Positions 1-10,500 of a stretch of DNA of 64,000 nt are shown piece after piece. The position numbers and the translations under genes were made by a program. Source of the stretch: Pleodorina starrii (Eukaryota > Chlorophyta > Chlorophyceae > Chlamydomonadales > Volvocaceae); NCBI GenBank assembly GCA_030267565.1, contig BRXU01000001.1, forward strand, positions 4,030,001-4,094,000, written 5' to 3'. How positions within the stretch are numbered: position 1 is the stretch's first letter; the number at the start of each line of letters is the position of its first letter. The notes under the pieces are model-generated. The model was given only the letters and a program-made list of their open reading frames with translations. It did no database searches and had not been told where the DNA came from.

Positions 1-28
1 CCCCGCCCCACTAATGCGACGCACGCAG

Positions 29-589
29 GACGTGTGGGCGGCGGGAGTGCTTGCGTATGAGCTGCTTGTGGGTTTCCCGCCCTTCGCCACCAAGCACGAT
101 GCCGCCGCGGCCGCGGCCGCGGCCGCCGCGGCCGCGCCGCTCCAACAACCCCACCAGCAACGCCAACAGCATCAGCGCTCGCCGCCGCCGAGGATCTTGT
201 CATCCCGACATGCGGCTACGGTCGCGGCAGTTGACAGCAGCGGCAGTAGCGGCAGCAGCAGCAGCGGCAGCTTCCAGCCGTGGTGGGCGCCCAAGATCGC
301 GTTCCCGCCCTCGGTTTCGGAGCCCGCCCGGGACTTCATCGCCCGTGCGCTTGCCTTCCATCCCGATCTGAGGCCGACCGCCAGGGAGTTGCAAGCCCAC
401 CCCTGGGTACGTGGCGCCACTGCGCAGCTGCAACTTCAGCAACAGCTCCGAAACCCTCAGGCGCAGCCACAGCCGCAGGGCCAGCCACCGCGGCCGGGGA
501 GTCTGGCCAGGAAGACAACGTCGCCGCCAACGTCGCCGCCGCCACAGCAGCAGCAGCAGCCACAATTGAAGCTGCAGCTGTCGCCGTAG
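29..589 (+). CDS. Ser/Thr protein kinase, C-terminal exon (partial)
   Basis: This is the 3' end of a protein kinase; the ATP-binding lobe and catalytic loop lie before the window. A CAG acceptor at 26-28 and the phase suggest the exon opens at 29 with Asp-Val-Trp, the invariant Asp of subdomain IX (DVWAAGVLAYELLVGFPPF). About 60 residues of Ala, Gln and Ser low-complexity sequence interrupt the lobe. The fold then resumes with an FPPSVSEPARDFIARAL helix and subdomain XI, RPTARELQAHPWV, which holds the conserved Arg. A Pro/Gln-rich tail follows, ending at TAG 587-589. The HPWV ending and the FPPSV segment resemble Aurora- or CDPK/CAMK-like kinases, but the family cannot be settled without the N-terminal lobe. 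Low-complexity insertions of this kind are common in volvocine proteins. Confidence 0.85.
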   Translation, partial: DVWAAGVLAYELLVGFPPFATKHDAAAAAAAAAAAAPLQQPHQQRQQHQRSPPPRILSSRHAATVAAVDSSGSSGSSSSGSFQPWWAPKIAFPPSVSEPARDFIARALAFHPDLRPTARELQAHPWVRGATAQLQLQQQLRNPQAQPQPQGQPPRPGSLARKTTSPPTSPPPQQQQQPQLKLQLSP

Positions 590-3500
590 ATAGCAGCCTC
601 AGCACTGACAACAGTCGCCGTCGCAGTCGCAGCAGAAGACGCGGCATTATTGGACTACCGCGCGGTGGGAGGATAAGCAGAAGGGGAGGAGGGGATGACA
701 GGACGGGCTGCGCGAGAGGGAGGGCAAGTTATCGCTTATTACAAAGGGCTTCAGTCTGCTGACATGGAGGGATGTCTAGGTGCAGCTCGCATTGGGCTTA
801 CATGTTATCCTGAGCTGCCGTACCTCGTCCCGTTTGCGTACGGCGTGTAACGGCTGCAACAACTTCGACGGCTGCCTTCGTTTGCAGCCGAGCTGGCTCG
901 TGTAATGTGATTCTTTCTGATGCTCGCATGTCCATTGTTGTATAAGGTGCGTGTCGTGGCAGTGGTTGCACGCGCCCGCAGTGCCCGCAGCGTCCATGGG
1001 CCCACAGGCAATTGCCTGGTGCCTGCAAAGCAAGCGCTGCTGTGCTGCGCTGCTGCATCTGCCTGATCGCTCTCAGCCAATAATGGCGGCCGATGGGGGG
1101 TGCACGAGGGGGCGCAGCGACGGGGGCTCATCGTGCAGGGCGGCACCCGTAAGTGCATGCGTCCAACCACCGCATGACTAATGCGACACCGAACAACCGA
1201 GAACAAAAGTCTGACACCGATCCAAGAACAGTTCTGAAGCAAAAGCACAGACCTTTGACGAATTGACTTGAAGGAGGCTATGCAACAAACAACATGATTT
1301 AAACATAGCCGGCCTGGCGCGGCAATATTCACTGCGACGCACGTGTGCTGTGTCGTACGTGCTGGGACGCAAGCGACGACCGCAGCCGATGCACGCTACG
1401 TCGGCCCCGGCCGCCAACCCCGGCTAAGCGTGGCCCCCAGGCAAGGCCTTCCCGCCAACCGAGCCAACGCCTTACTAGTCTTCGCCAATGCGCCATCACC
1501 ACCACAATCACTTTTAGCGCACTGCCTAGTCCGTCCATGCATCCCATCCAGCCACTTCAGATTGTGCGGGGGACGTCGATCGATGAATCCTCGGGCAGGC
1601 GTAAAACAAAAAGAAACATGAACACCAATCCGAACCCCCTAACCGGCGCCCAGCGCAATGCGCGTGTTCTTGCGCATCCCATGGCCGCACCGCAGCCACC
1701 AGCCAGGAGCCAGGAGCCCAGGACTCGGCACTCAGGGGCCCGCAGCGGCTTCGAGTGGAGCCGGCTCGCTGGTGGGTAAGAAAGGATACCGCAGCGGAGA
1801 CGGGACGTCAGGCCGCCTGGTGGGACGTCAGGCCGCATCGATTGCCGCGCAGTCGGAGCAAATGTCCCGATCCGGCCCGGCCCGGAAAGAAGGCGTAAAC
1901 TGGCGTAAAGGTGGGCGGGCGTGGTTAAAAAACGATCGAACGGTAGTGGGGCACAGTAGTGCATGCGCACGCACAGCGAACGCAGGATGGACGGAAAAGC
2001 AACAACACGACGCGTGGGGCCAATTGAGAGAGGTCGAGGCTGTGCTGGCGCGGGCCGGTCGCCCGCCCTGCCCCTTATCCACAAGAGGAACGAACAACGG
2101 TCACCGATGTGCAACAAATCTAACCAATCCAACCAATCCAACCGATCGGAATACCGAACCAAGGCTTTGGACGCCGCGCGGCAGAGTAGCAGGAATTGAA
2201 GTGCATCGGCGGCCAAGCACACCACGCAGCAGATAGAGAAGATAAGCTAAGGAAACTGATTATTGATAGCGGCTTGGTTGTGGACGCCCCTTCAGATAGC
2301 AGATGACGTACAGTACGTACAACGGTGCGATCTACCTAATAAGACAAACGACCTTCCGTTGAATTATGATTCGCCATTATCTCTCCATCGAATGCCCGAT
2401 AGCTAACCTAGCCTCCGACTATTGTACAAATCCAGGGTCCAACATTCACATAACCAAGGCCAGCGCGCAATACGTTCCCAGTATGTAGTCAGTAGCCTGC
2501 TCCGTGTTTCCACCAGTCAAGCCACCCTCCGTGCGTGTTCTGCGCCCGCCCTCCCATTACGCTTACAGCAATCTTGCTTGGTATTTTTGGTTTTTCCGAC
2601 CGACCGAAGCAATTCATCTGCAGTCGACATACCGCACGCCGTATAATGCCGTACTTTGTCTCTCGCGCGCTTCAGAGTTGAGGTGTCAGGCTATCACGGT
2701 AGGTCTTCGCGGTCAGCGGGTTATTGGGTTCACCGCGCGTCGAAACTGAACCACCAATAATCTATCTGGCATCCACAGCAACGAAAAGCCACCAGCCGCC
2801 GTCGATAGCGGGTCCCCAAATCCCCTATCGACTCTATATCTGCAGCAGCAGCTAGCGGTGAGTCCATTCACCTTTGAGTTCTTGTCGATTGCTCATCAGC
2901 AAACCTCCCGCCGCGCAAGTTGATGACCACTCACTTATGACGAGAAGAGACAAACCACAACAACAACGACGCGAAGGCGGTCTAAATATATGCCGTCCTT
3001 CAGCAATGATCCGTTGTACCGTTCACACATACACACATACGGTAATAACACACACATAACACACACAAACAAACCCAACCACAACGGCAGTACGACACCG
3101 TTAACCCCCTTCCGGCACAGGGAGGTCCCCAATTTATCTGGAAGGGCAGAGCCCACATTGGCCACACAATGTGATATGAAGGTTTCGGCCGATGGTGTGC
3201 TGGCGTAATGGAATGGTTTTTATTTCTGTCCTGTTCTTTTGTCGACCTGTGTAGCGTTGCTGCTACCATAGCTGCAGCTTTGCGTATGATTTGTTTGCAC
3301 TTGTTGGTCGTTGAAGCCCCCAGGGTTGGCGGTTAGTTTTGTTTGTTTGTGTTGGTGGTTACTTTGTTTGTGCTGGCCTCTGCTGCAGGTACACGTTTGG
3401 CGGGCGCTGGGGCCAAGGCCGGCACCCGGTTGCATGTTAGGATGTTATTAAATAGATGTATCTGGACACATGCTTGCATTGATGTATGTGAGGAGGTGTC

Positions 3501-4576
3501 TCGCCGTCTGTTTGTAAGATTGGCAGGTGTGTATGTACGATATTCGTGGAGGGCAGAGCATCGTTGTGAGGGGAGGCACATGCAGCGTTGATGTTTCTGG
3601 CAGGATTGGTTTAAGGTTCTTGCGTGTGCTTGCATGTCTCCCGCGCGCATGTTGCTTTGCCTTTCGCTTTCACACGTTGCGTTGGTTGGCGGTCTCCTGC
3701 GCGTGTTGGGGGAAAGGTAAACGAAGTGGGGTGCATGTACGGCATGTACACCTGGCGCCCCCTGTCGGTTGCGATCTGTTTAGTTATTCCATTGTTCCGT
3801 TAGCCACCGACACATCTCTCGTCCTCTACCCATGCATTCGTTCCCTTGGGACAAGAGGTTGGCGCCGCGTCCGCGCACGTTGCTTGTTACCCGTGTCCGG
3901 GGCCCAGGTTGCAACGTTGCACGCTGGTCCGTGCTGCGCCAGATGTTCGTTTCCCACAATTCCACAAACACAAGATCTAGGGCCTTGGCCGGTGTCTCAA
4001 GCACTGCGCGCTCCTGATGTAACAAATCATGCGGTCACTAACTCACTATGTACTACGGCCGTTGGGGACCCGGAAGCGCGGAGGGAGCTGCTGGGGCCCC
4101 TTGCATGGCGCCTCGTGAGAGTGTTTCACCCACACCTAAATCCCGTTTCTGTTCCGCTGCAACTCTGGTCACTCTGGAGACGCGGCGAAACCCCAATCTA
4201 TCGACGGTTGGCCTTCCTCACCGAATCACCTCTTTCATTCTGGACTCTAATTATTTTGGATAGTTGATGCTTTCAAAACCGAATTTTCACGAAATGGACT
4301 CGCGAAGCGCTGAACTAACAAAGTGACATGAGGCAAATGTACGACATGAGGCAGAAAATTTGTTCAGTCACTGGAGAGGGCTTTATTCGGGACCAGCGAC
4401 TTTAATTGGCTAGCCGCATTGTGGTTGAAGTGGGCTTCTTATCGTGCTTGGCGTGTGACGGGCAGTGTACACGATCAGATCTCTGTCGCCTAGACCACTC
4501 TTACGTTTGGGCCCCATTGACATATTAAACTAACTGGGCATTGAACTAGGCCGCATTAGGGCGGCTTAGGGAAACA
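590..4576. other. Intergenic region between kinase and RPN1
   Basis: About 4 kb with no convincing gene. Open frames here, up to 246 codons, lack the GC-rich third positions of the flanking genes, lack recognisable domains, and have no consistent splice structure. Small features include a CA-rich stretch at about 3020-3085, a short CCAATC-type repeat at about 2110-2150, and a duplicated ACATGAGGCA motif at about 4327-4355. The RPN1 promoter and 5' UTR must lie in the last few hundred bases. No clear TATA box was identified. Confidence 0.6.
846..850 (+). terminator. Candidate TGTAA polyadenylation signal of the kinase gene
   Basis: TGTAA is the usual poly(A) signal in Chlamydomonas and Volvox. 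This is the first one seen after the kinase stop codon, about 260 nt downstream. A second lies near 901. Confidence 0.45.
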
Positions 4577-7500
4577 ATGGTCGCGCCAAGCGACGAAAAG
4601 CCGAAAGGGAAGGGCGCCAAGGAGGACAAGAAGGGCGCCAAGGGCAAGGATGAGGATAAGGAGCCTGAGCTCAGCGAGGAGGATCTTGCCCTCAAGAACA
4701 ACCTGGATCTGACGGTGGAACGCTTGGGCGACGCCGACCCGGGCGTCGTAAAGCTTGCGCTCACCACAATGATATCGGAAATTCGGTCTGCCACGGCATC
4801 CATGACCAGCGTGCCGAAGCCCCTTAAGTTCCTGCGGCCGCATTACGACGCCCTCAAGTCGCGGTTCGAGTCGATGCCAGCCGAGCCGGCCGAGAACCGC
4901 GCCATGCTCGCGGACGTCATCTCCATTCTGGCCACCACGAAGGAGCTGGCACGCGAGGTGCTCAAGTACCGCCTGGTGGGGTCGACCACGGACCTGGGTA
5001 TCTGGGGCCACGAGTACATTCGGCATCTCTCGGGCGAAATCGCGGAGGAGTTCCGGGTGCGCCGCGAGGCTGACTCCGCGGCGGTCGTGGACGACCTCAT
5101 GGCCCTCGTGAAGCAAATCGTGCCGTACCACATGACGCACAACGCGGAGCCGGAGGCTGTTGACCTGTTGCTGGAGGTGCGGGGCCCACAGTGAGGGAAC
5201 GTAACGAAGGGGATGCTGCAGCGGAGCGGGAGCGTACCGCCGCCGTCTTGCCCGGCGACGGCGATGGGTGGGGAGGTGGGCCCGCGTGTCGCCAATTCGG
5301 TCTCAGGGGCGACGGGCAGAGGGTCAGGGAGACGGGAGGGGTAAGGAGCATCCTTAAAAGACACACCCCATTAAGACACACCCCACACCACCACCCGGGT
5401 ATTCAGAGGTCTGGCTGCTGCTGCAAACAATAATACAAAGCGCAACATTGCACTCCAAACCCCGACTTCCCCCCTCCCTCCTCGCGCATATCACTCCCCC
5501 TCCCCCCTCGCGCAACGCCGTCTCCGTTCCCTCGCCGCGGTATCGGTTTTCTCACCCCCGCGCAACCCAAACCCCAATCCCCAAACCCTGCGCAACCCAA
5601 ACCCCAATCCCCCAACCCCCCCCCCCCCCGCTCACGGGCTCCGGCCTATACGTGGATACCCCCCAGGTCGAGTCGCTGGACCTGCTCGAGTCGCACGTGG
5701 ACGAGAAGAACTTTGGTCGTACCTGCCTCTACCTCACCTCCTGCTGCGCCTACCTGCCGGAGCCCGACGACGCGGCGGTGCTGCGCCTGGCGCTGCGCAT
5801 CTACACCACCCAGGCCCGCTGGCACGACGCGCTGCGGGTGGCGCTGCGCCTCAACTCCCGACCCGATGTGGAGGCGGTGTTTGCGGCGTGCAGCGAGCCG
5901 CCGGCCAAGAAGCAGCTGGGGTACCTGCTGGCCAGGTGGGGGTGAGGGGAGGGTGAGGTTCTGAGGGGACTGGGATTGGTTTGGTTGTGTGGTGTATCGG
6001 TGGGTGTGTATCTACAGCTGGCCAGATGGGGGTAGGGGAGGGGGGGAAGGGACGGCCGGGGGGCTGGACCGGGTCTGGTGGGCTGATGGGTGGGAGGAGT
6101 TGGGGTTTGGCGGGTTTGGATCTGGACGAGGGTGTTGGGAAGGGCGTTTATTCTAGGGGCTTGCAGGGGAATGCGGGCAGGGCATCGTGCCTGTCCGAAG
6201 CGTGGGGAGTACGGGGAAGGGGAGAGTCGAGCGGGAGCCGGGTCTTGCCTGGGGCGGGCACGGGCATGGGTGGCAATGGGGCTAGGCATTGAGCCTCAAG
6301 ATACAGCCGGGACCGGGACCGGGATGTAGCCAGGCGACCAAAGCCCCGAGTGACCCAAAAACTAATCGGAATGGATTGGTTTGAATTGATCTCCCTACAT
6401 GCTGTGCATGCTGTGTCGGAAACGCGAGATGTACCGTTGTGTGTCGGAAGCCGGGTCAGGCGGGTTGGGGGAGCACACACATACACACGCAAACGTGGGC
6501 AGGGCGAGCCACTCCCTCTGCCCCTTCCCCCCCTCTCCCCCTCCCTCTCCCCCTCCAGGCACGGTTTCGCGATGAATCTGGAGGAGGGGCCCGCGGCGGT
6601 GGAGGACGATGCGCTGCGGGAGGTGAGGGCGGTGGGGCGGTGGATATCGGGGGGGGGGGGCGGGGGGATCAGGCCCGGCCCGGCCCGGCAGCAGGGGCAG
6701 CTGAGGCTGCATGAGGACGGAGGGACCGACCCGGCGGGATGCGGGATACGGAATCAGGATTTGGGGTTGCTGGGGGGAGGGCCAGTGCGAGGGCGGCAAG
6801 TGGCGGGCGGCGGAGCGGGGCCCAAAGGAGGGCGCTCTGACCTCCCCCCCCCTGGGTGCGTAGTGGGCGTGTAGGGCAGCAGCAGGGCGGCGATGAGGGC
6901 GGCGTGAGAGCCGCCGCCGCTGCCGGCAGCGCTCCAGGCCTCGAGCCGACCCTGGCTCGGCCACCCGGCGCGGAAAAGCAAACCACAGCACACGGAATCG
7001 CTTACAGCGGGTGCGCGAGCCTGGTGGCAGCTCCCTCCCATGCGCGTGCGCACCCCACATGCGGGAACCACCTCCCCCTCCCCCCTCCCCCACCCACAAA
7101 GGAACATACCACTCCCTGAACCCCCTTCCGAACAACCTCCCCCACCCCCATTGACTCATTGTTACGGTATATAAAGGAGCATATCACTCCCTGACTCCCC
7201 CTCCCCCACCTCCTTCCCACCCCCCCACAGTCCCTCCTAGAGATCATTTCCAACTCCAAACTGTCGGAGCACTTTCTGGCCCTGGCTCGTGATCTGGATG
7301 TCATGGAAGCCAAGACACCGGAGGACGTGTACAAGACGCACCTGACGGAGGGGCGGGCGCCCGCCGGGGCCGCAGCAGTGGACTCGGCGCGCGCCAATCT
7401 GGCGGCGACGCTGGTCAACGCGCTGGTCAACGCGGGGTTCGGGCAGGACAAGCTCGTCACGCCGGCGTCGGGGGCGGAGGCGGGTGAGGGGGGGGGCCGC

Positions 7501-10500
7501 GGAGGGCGAGGAAGGGGATGGGAGGAGGGGAGGGGGGGAGGAGGGGATGGGAGGGGAGGTTGGCGGGCCGGGGCGGGGCGGGGCCAGGAAAGCAGGTTGA
7601 GGTGGGGGTCAGGGCTGCCCCCTTGCGACTCCACCCCACCATACCCCGTGTACGGGCTCCGGCCTATACGTGGATGACCCCATCTCACACTACGGTAACA
7701 TGGTTTTACAGTCCACCCCAATCGTACGCTGTGACGGCACGTCCTCGCCTCACCCCCCACACCCACCTGCTCTGCTGCCCGGCCCCCCCGCCCCCCCATC
7801 ACCCCCCTCTAGGCGGCGGCTCTGAGAACGTGCACTGGATCTTCAAGAACAAGGACCACGGCAAGATCTCCGCCACCGCTTCGCTGGGCCTTGTGACTCT
7901 GTGGGATGTGGAGGGGGGACTGCCGCAGATCGACAAGTACCTCTATTCCACGGACAATTACGTGGTGGTGAGTGGAGGAGGGATTTATTGATGCCTTTTT
8001 TATCTTTTATTTTTTATTATTAATATATTTCATCTAACATTTTGATTATTAATTTATTAGTATGTGTTATTTCATATTATTTATATGATATTTGTATTTA
8101 TTTATTCCGACTTGAGGCCGACCCACCTGTGAGCTAGCTCGCCCGTTCGGACTGCCCTGCTTGTCCCCACCCGATTGGCTGCTGCATCCAACCATCCATT
8201 TCACATTGCACTGGTACGACCACGCCACCCCACCCCATCCCACCCCATCATCTTTCTTACTCCCTAACGCCCTCCCATCCGACTCCACGCTACCCACCGG
8301 ACAGGTTTTCTATACCCCAGCAGATGTAGATACCTCGCCTCCCACCCTCTTATCCCTTACCCACCTCGCCTCCCCGCCCCCTCCTCCCCCTCCCCCGCCT
8401 CCCCCGCCCCCGCCCAGGCCGGTGCGCTGCTGGCCATCGGTGTGGTCAACTCGTGTGTGCAGAACGAGAACGACCCGGCCTTTGCGCTCATCGCCGATTA
8501 CGTCTCCAACACAGATGTCAACGTCCGCACGGGTAGGCGGGGCGGGGCGGGGCGGGATGCTGGGGATACGTGGCCCCCGGGGGAAGGCGGGATGCTGGGG
8601 ATACGTGGCCCTGAGCGAGGGCCCGCCCCGGGGGGGTAATAACAAACCCTATACCGCAGCTGAGGGACAAACCAAGACGCTCTTATCTCCCCCTCCGTTC
8701 CTTTCCCCGCACACCTCCCATCCAACCGGCCCCCGCCTCCGCCTCCCCAACCGCCGCCAACCAACCAACCACAACCCACCAACCGGCTTACAGGCGCCAT
8801 CCTGGGTCTGGGACTGGCCTACGCGGGCACCGGGCGGGAGGAGGTTTCGGAGCTGCTCAGCCCTCTGGTGGTGGACAGCGAGGCACCGGTGGAGGTGCGT
8901 GTGTGCGTGTGTGTTGGGGGGGGAGAAGCGACCCTGGCTCGGGCCTGCGAACTCCAGGGAGGGAGGGTGGAGCGGGGGAAGCGCCGGGTGGGATGAGGTG
9001 GGGTGGGGTGGGGGAGGGCGCACATCAGCACGTCACACCCCCTACCCTACCCTAGCTACTTTGATGGTTGCCGCGACCCGCTCCGTTCCAACGACGCATG
9101 GCACTCCTAACACCCCCTGCCCCTACCACCCACCGTTCAGGCGACGACGTCCGCAGGATTCCCTGTTTCGTTCTTGCATTACACTCTTCACACGCTCCGA
9201 TTTACGGGCTCCAGCCTATACGTGGACAACCCTCCCTCCCTTCCTGTCCCCTCCCTCCCTGCCTCCCTCCTCTCCCCTCCCCTCCCCTCCAATCCCTCAG
9301 GTGTCCGCCTTCGCTGCCCTGGCTCTGGGTCTGGTGTTCAACAGCAGCGCCCGGGAGGACGTGGTCATGTCGGTGTTGCAGGTGGGGGGGGGGAGGGGTG
9401 TGTGTGTGGGTGGGGGATGGGGGGTGCGGGGGGGAGGGGGGAGGGGTGTGTGGTTGTGTGTGTGTGTATTTTGGGGGTCGGTGTGATGGTAAAAGATTGA
9501 GGCATGGGGGATGGGGACAGGAGGCTCTCCAAACCCAAGTCTCCTTGACTCCCGCGCCTCATATAAAAGTCCCTGTCACTCGACCCACCCCCACCTCCCC
9601 ACCTCTCCTACCTCCCCTCCTCCCCACCTCTCCCCTACCTCCGTGTTGCCCAGGCCCTGATGTCCCGTTCCGATGTTGAGTTGTCGACCCCCTACGCCAA
9701 GCTCATGTGTCTCAGTCTGGGGCTGCTGTTCCTGGGGAAACAAGAGCTGGCAGAGGCGACTGTGGAGGTGGGCGGGGGGGCGGGGGGGGATATACGGTAA
9801 AGAAAATTTCGCAGCGGAGGAGGAGACGGCGGGGTGGGCGTTAGTGTATGGGTGTGTATGTGTTTGTGCATGTGCGTGAGGGTGCAGCACCGGGGGAGAG
9901 GGTCCAGGGAAGAGAGAGCGAGGGCTGGGTTGGGGGTGTTGAGACGGGGGCGAGAGGGGAGATAGGGGAGGTAGGGGCTGCGAGAGGGTGCCGGCGGGGA
10001 GAAGGGCCAGGCCGCAGTAGTTTAATGGGACTTGCTTACTTCTCCGCCCCAACCCCACGGCCGGCTACCTCACCCTACCCTACCCTACCCTACCTCCTTT
10101 CGAGTGCTGCTCCTCATACTCCTCCTTTTCCTCCTCTTTCTCCTCCTCCTCCCCTACTCCCCCCCTTGCCCCCCCCCCTCTCAGGTGGCCAAGACGCTGA
10201 GCGACCGGATCAGTCAGTTCGCGGTGGTGACTCTGGACTCGTGCGCCTACGCGGGAACCGGAAACGTGCTCAAGGTTGGGTTGTGGGGGCAGCCGATAGG
10301 GCTGTCTGTGCGTTTGTGTGCGTGTGGTGGTGGTGGTGGTGGGGCACGGGAAGGTGTCGGTTGAGGGGGTCCGGGGCCGGAGCCCCAGCCCGCCCCCACC
10401 ACCACCACCTCGACCTCGACCTCGACCCGGCTGCATCGTCTCTTGACCCGCTTGGCACCGCCCCCTGGGCTGGCCCACGATTTCACCGCTGCTTCTGTAT

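Noticed and set aside
3527..4267. 246-codon frame upstream of RPN1
   Set aside because: No domain, non-biased third positions, and no splice or poly(A) context; a chance frame is more likely.
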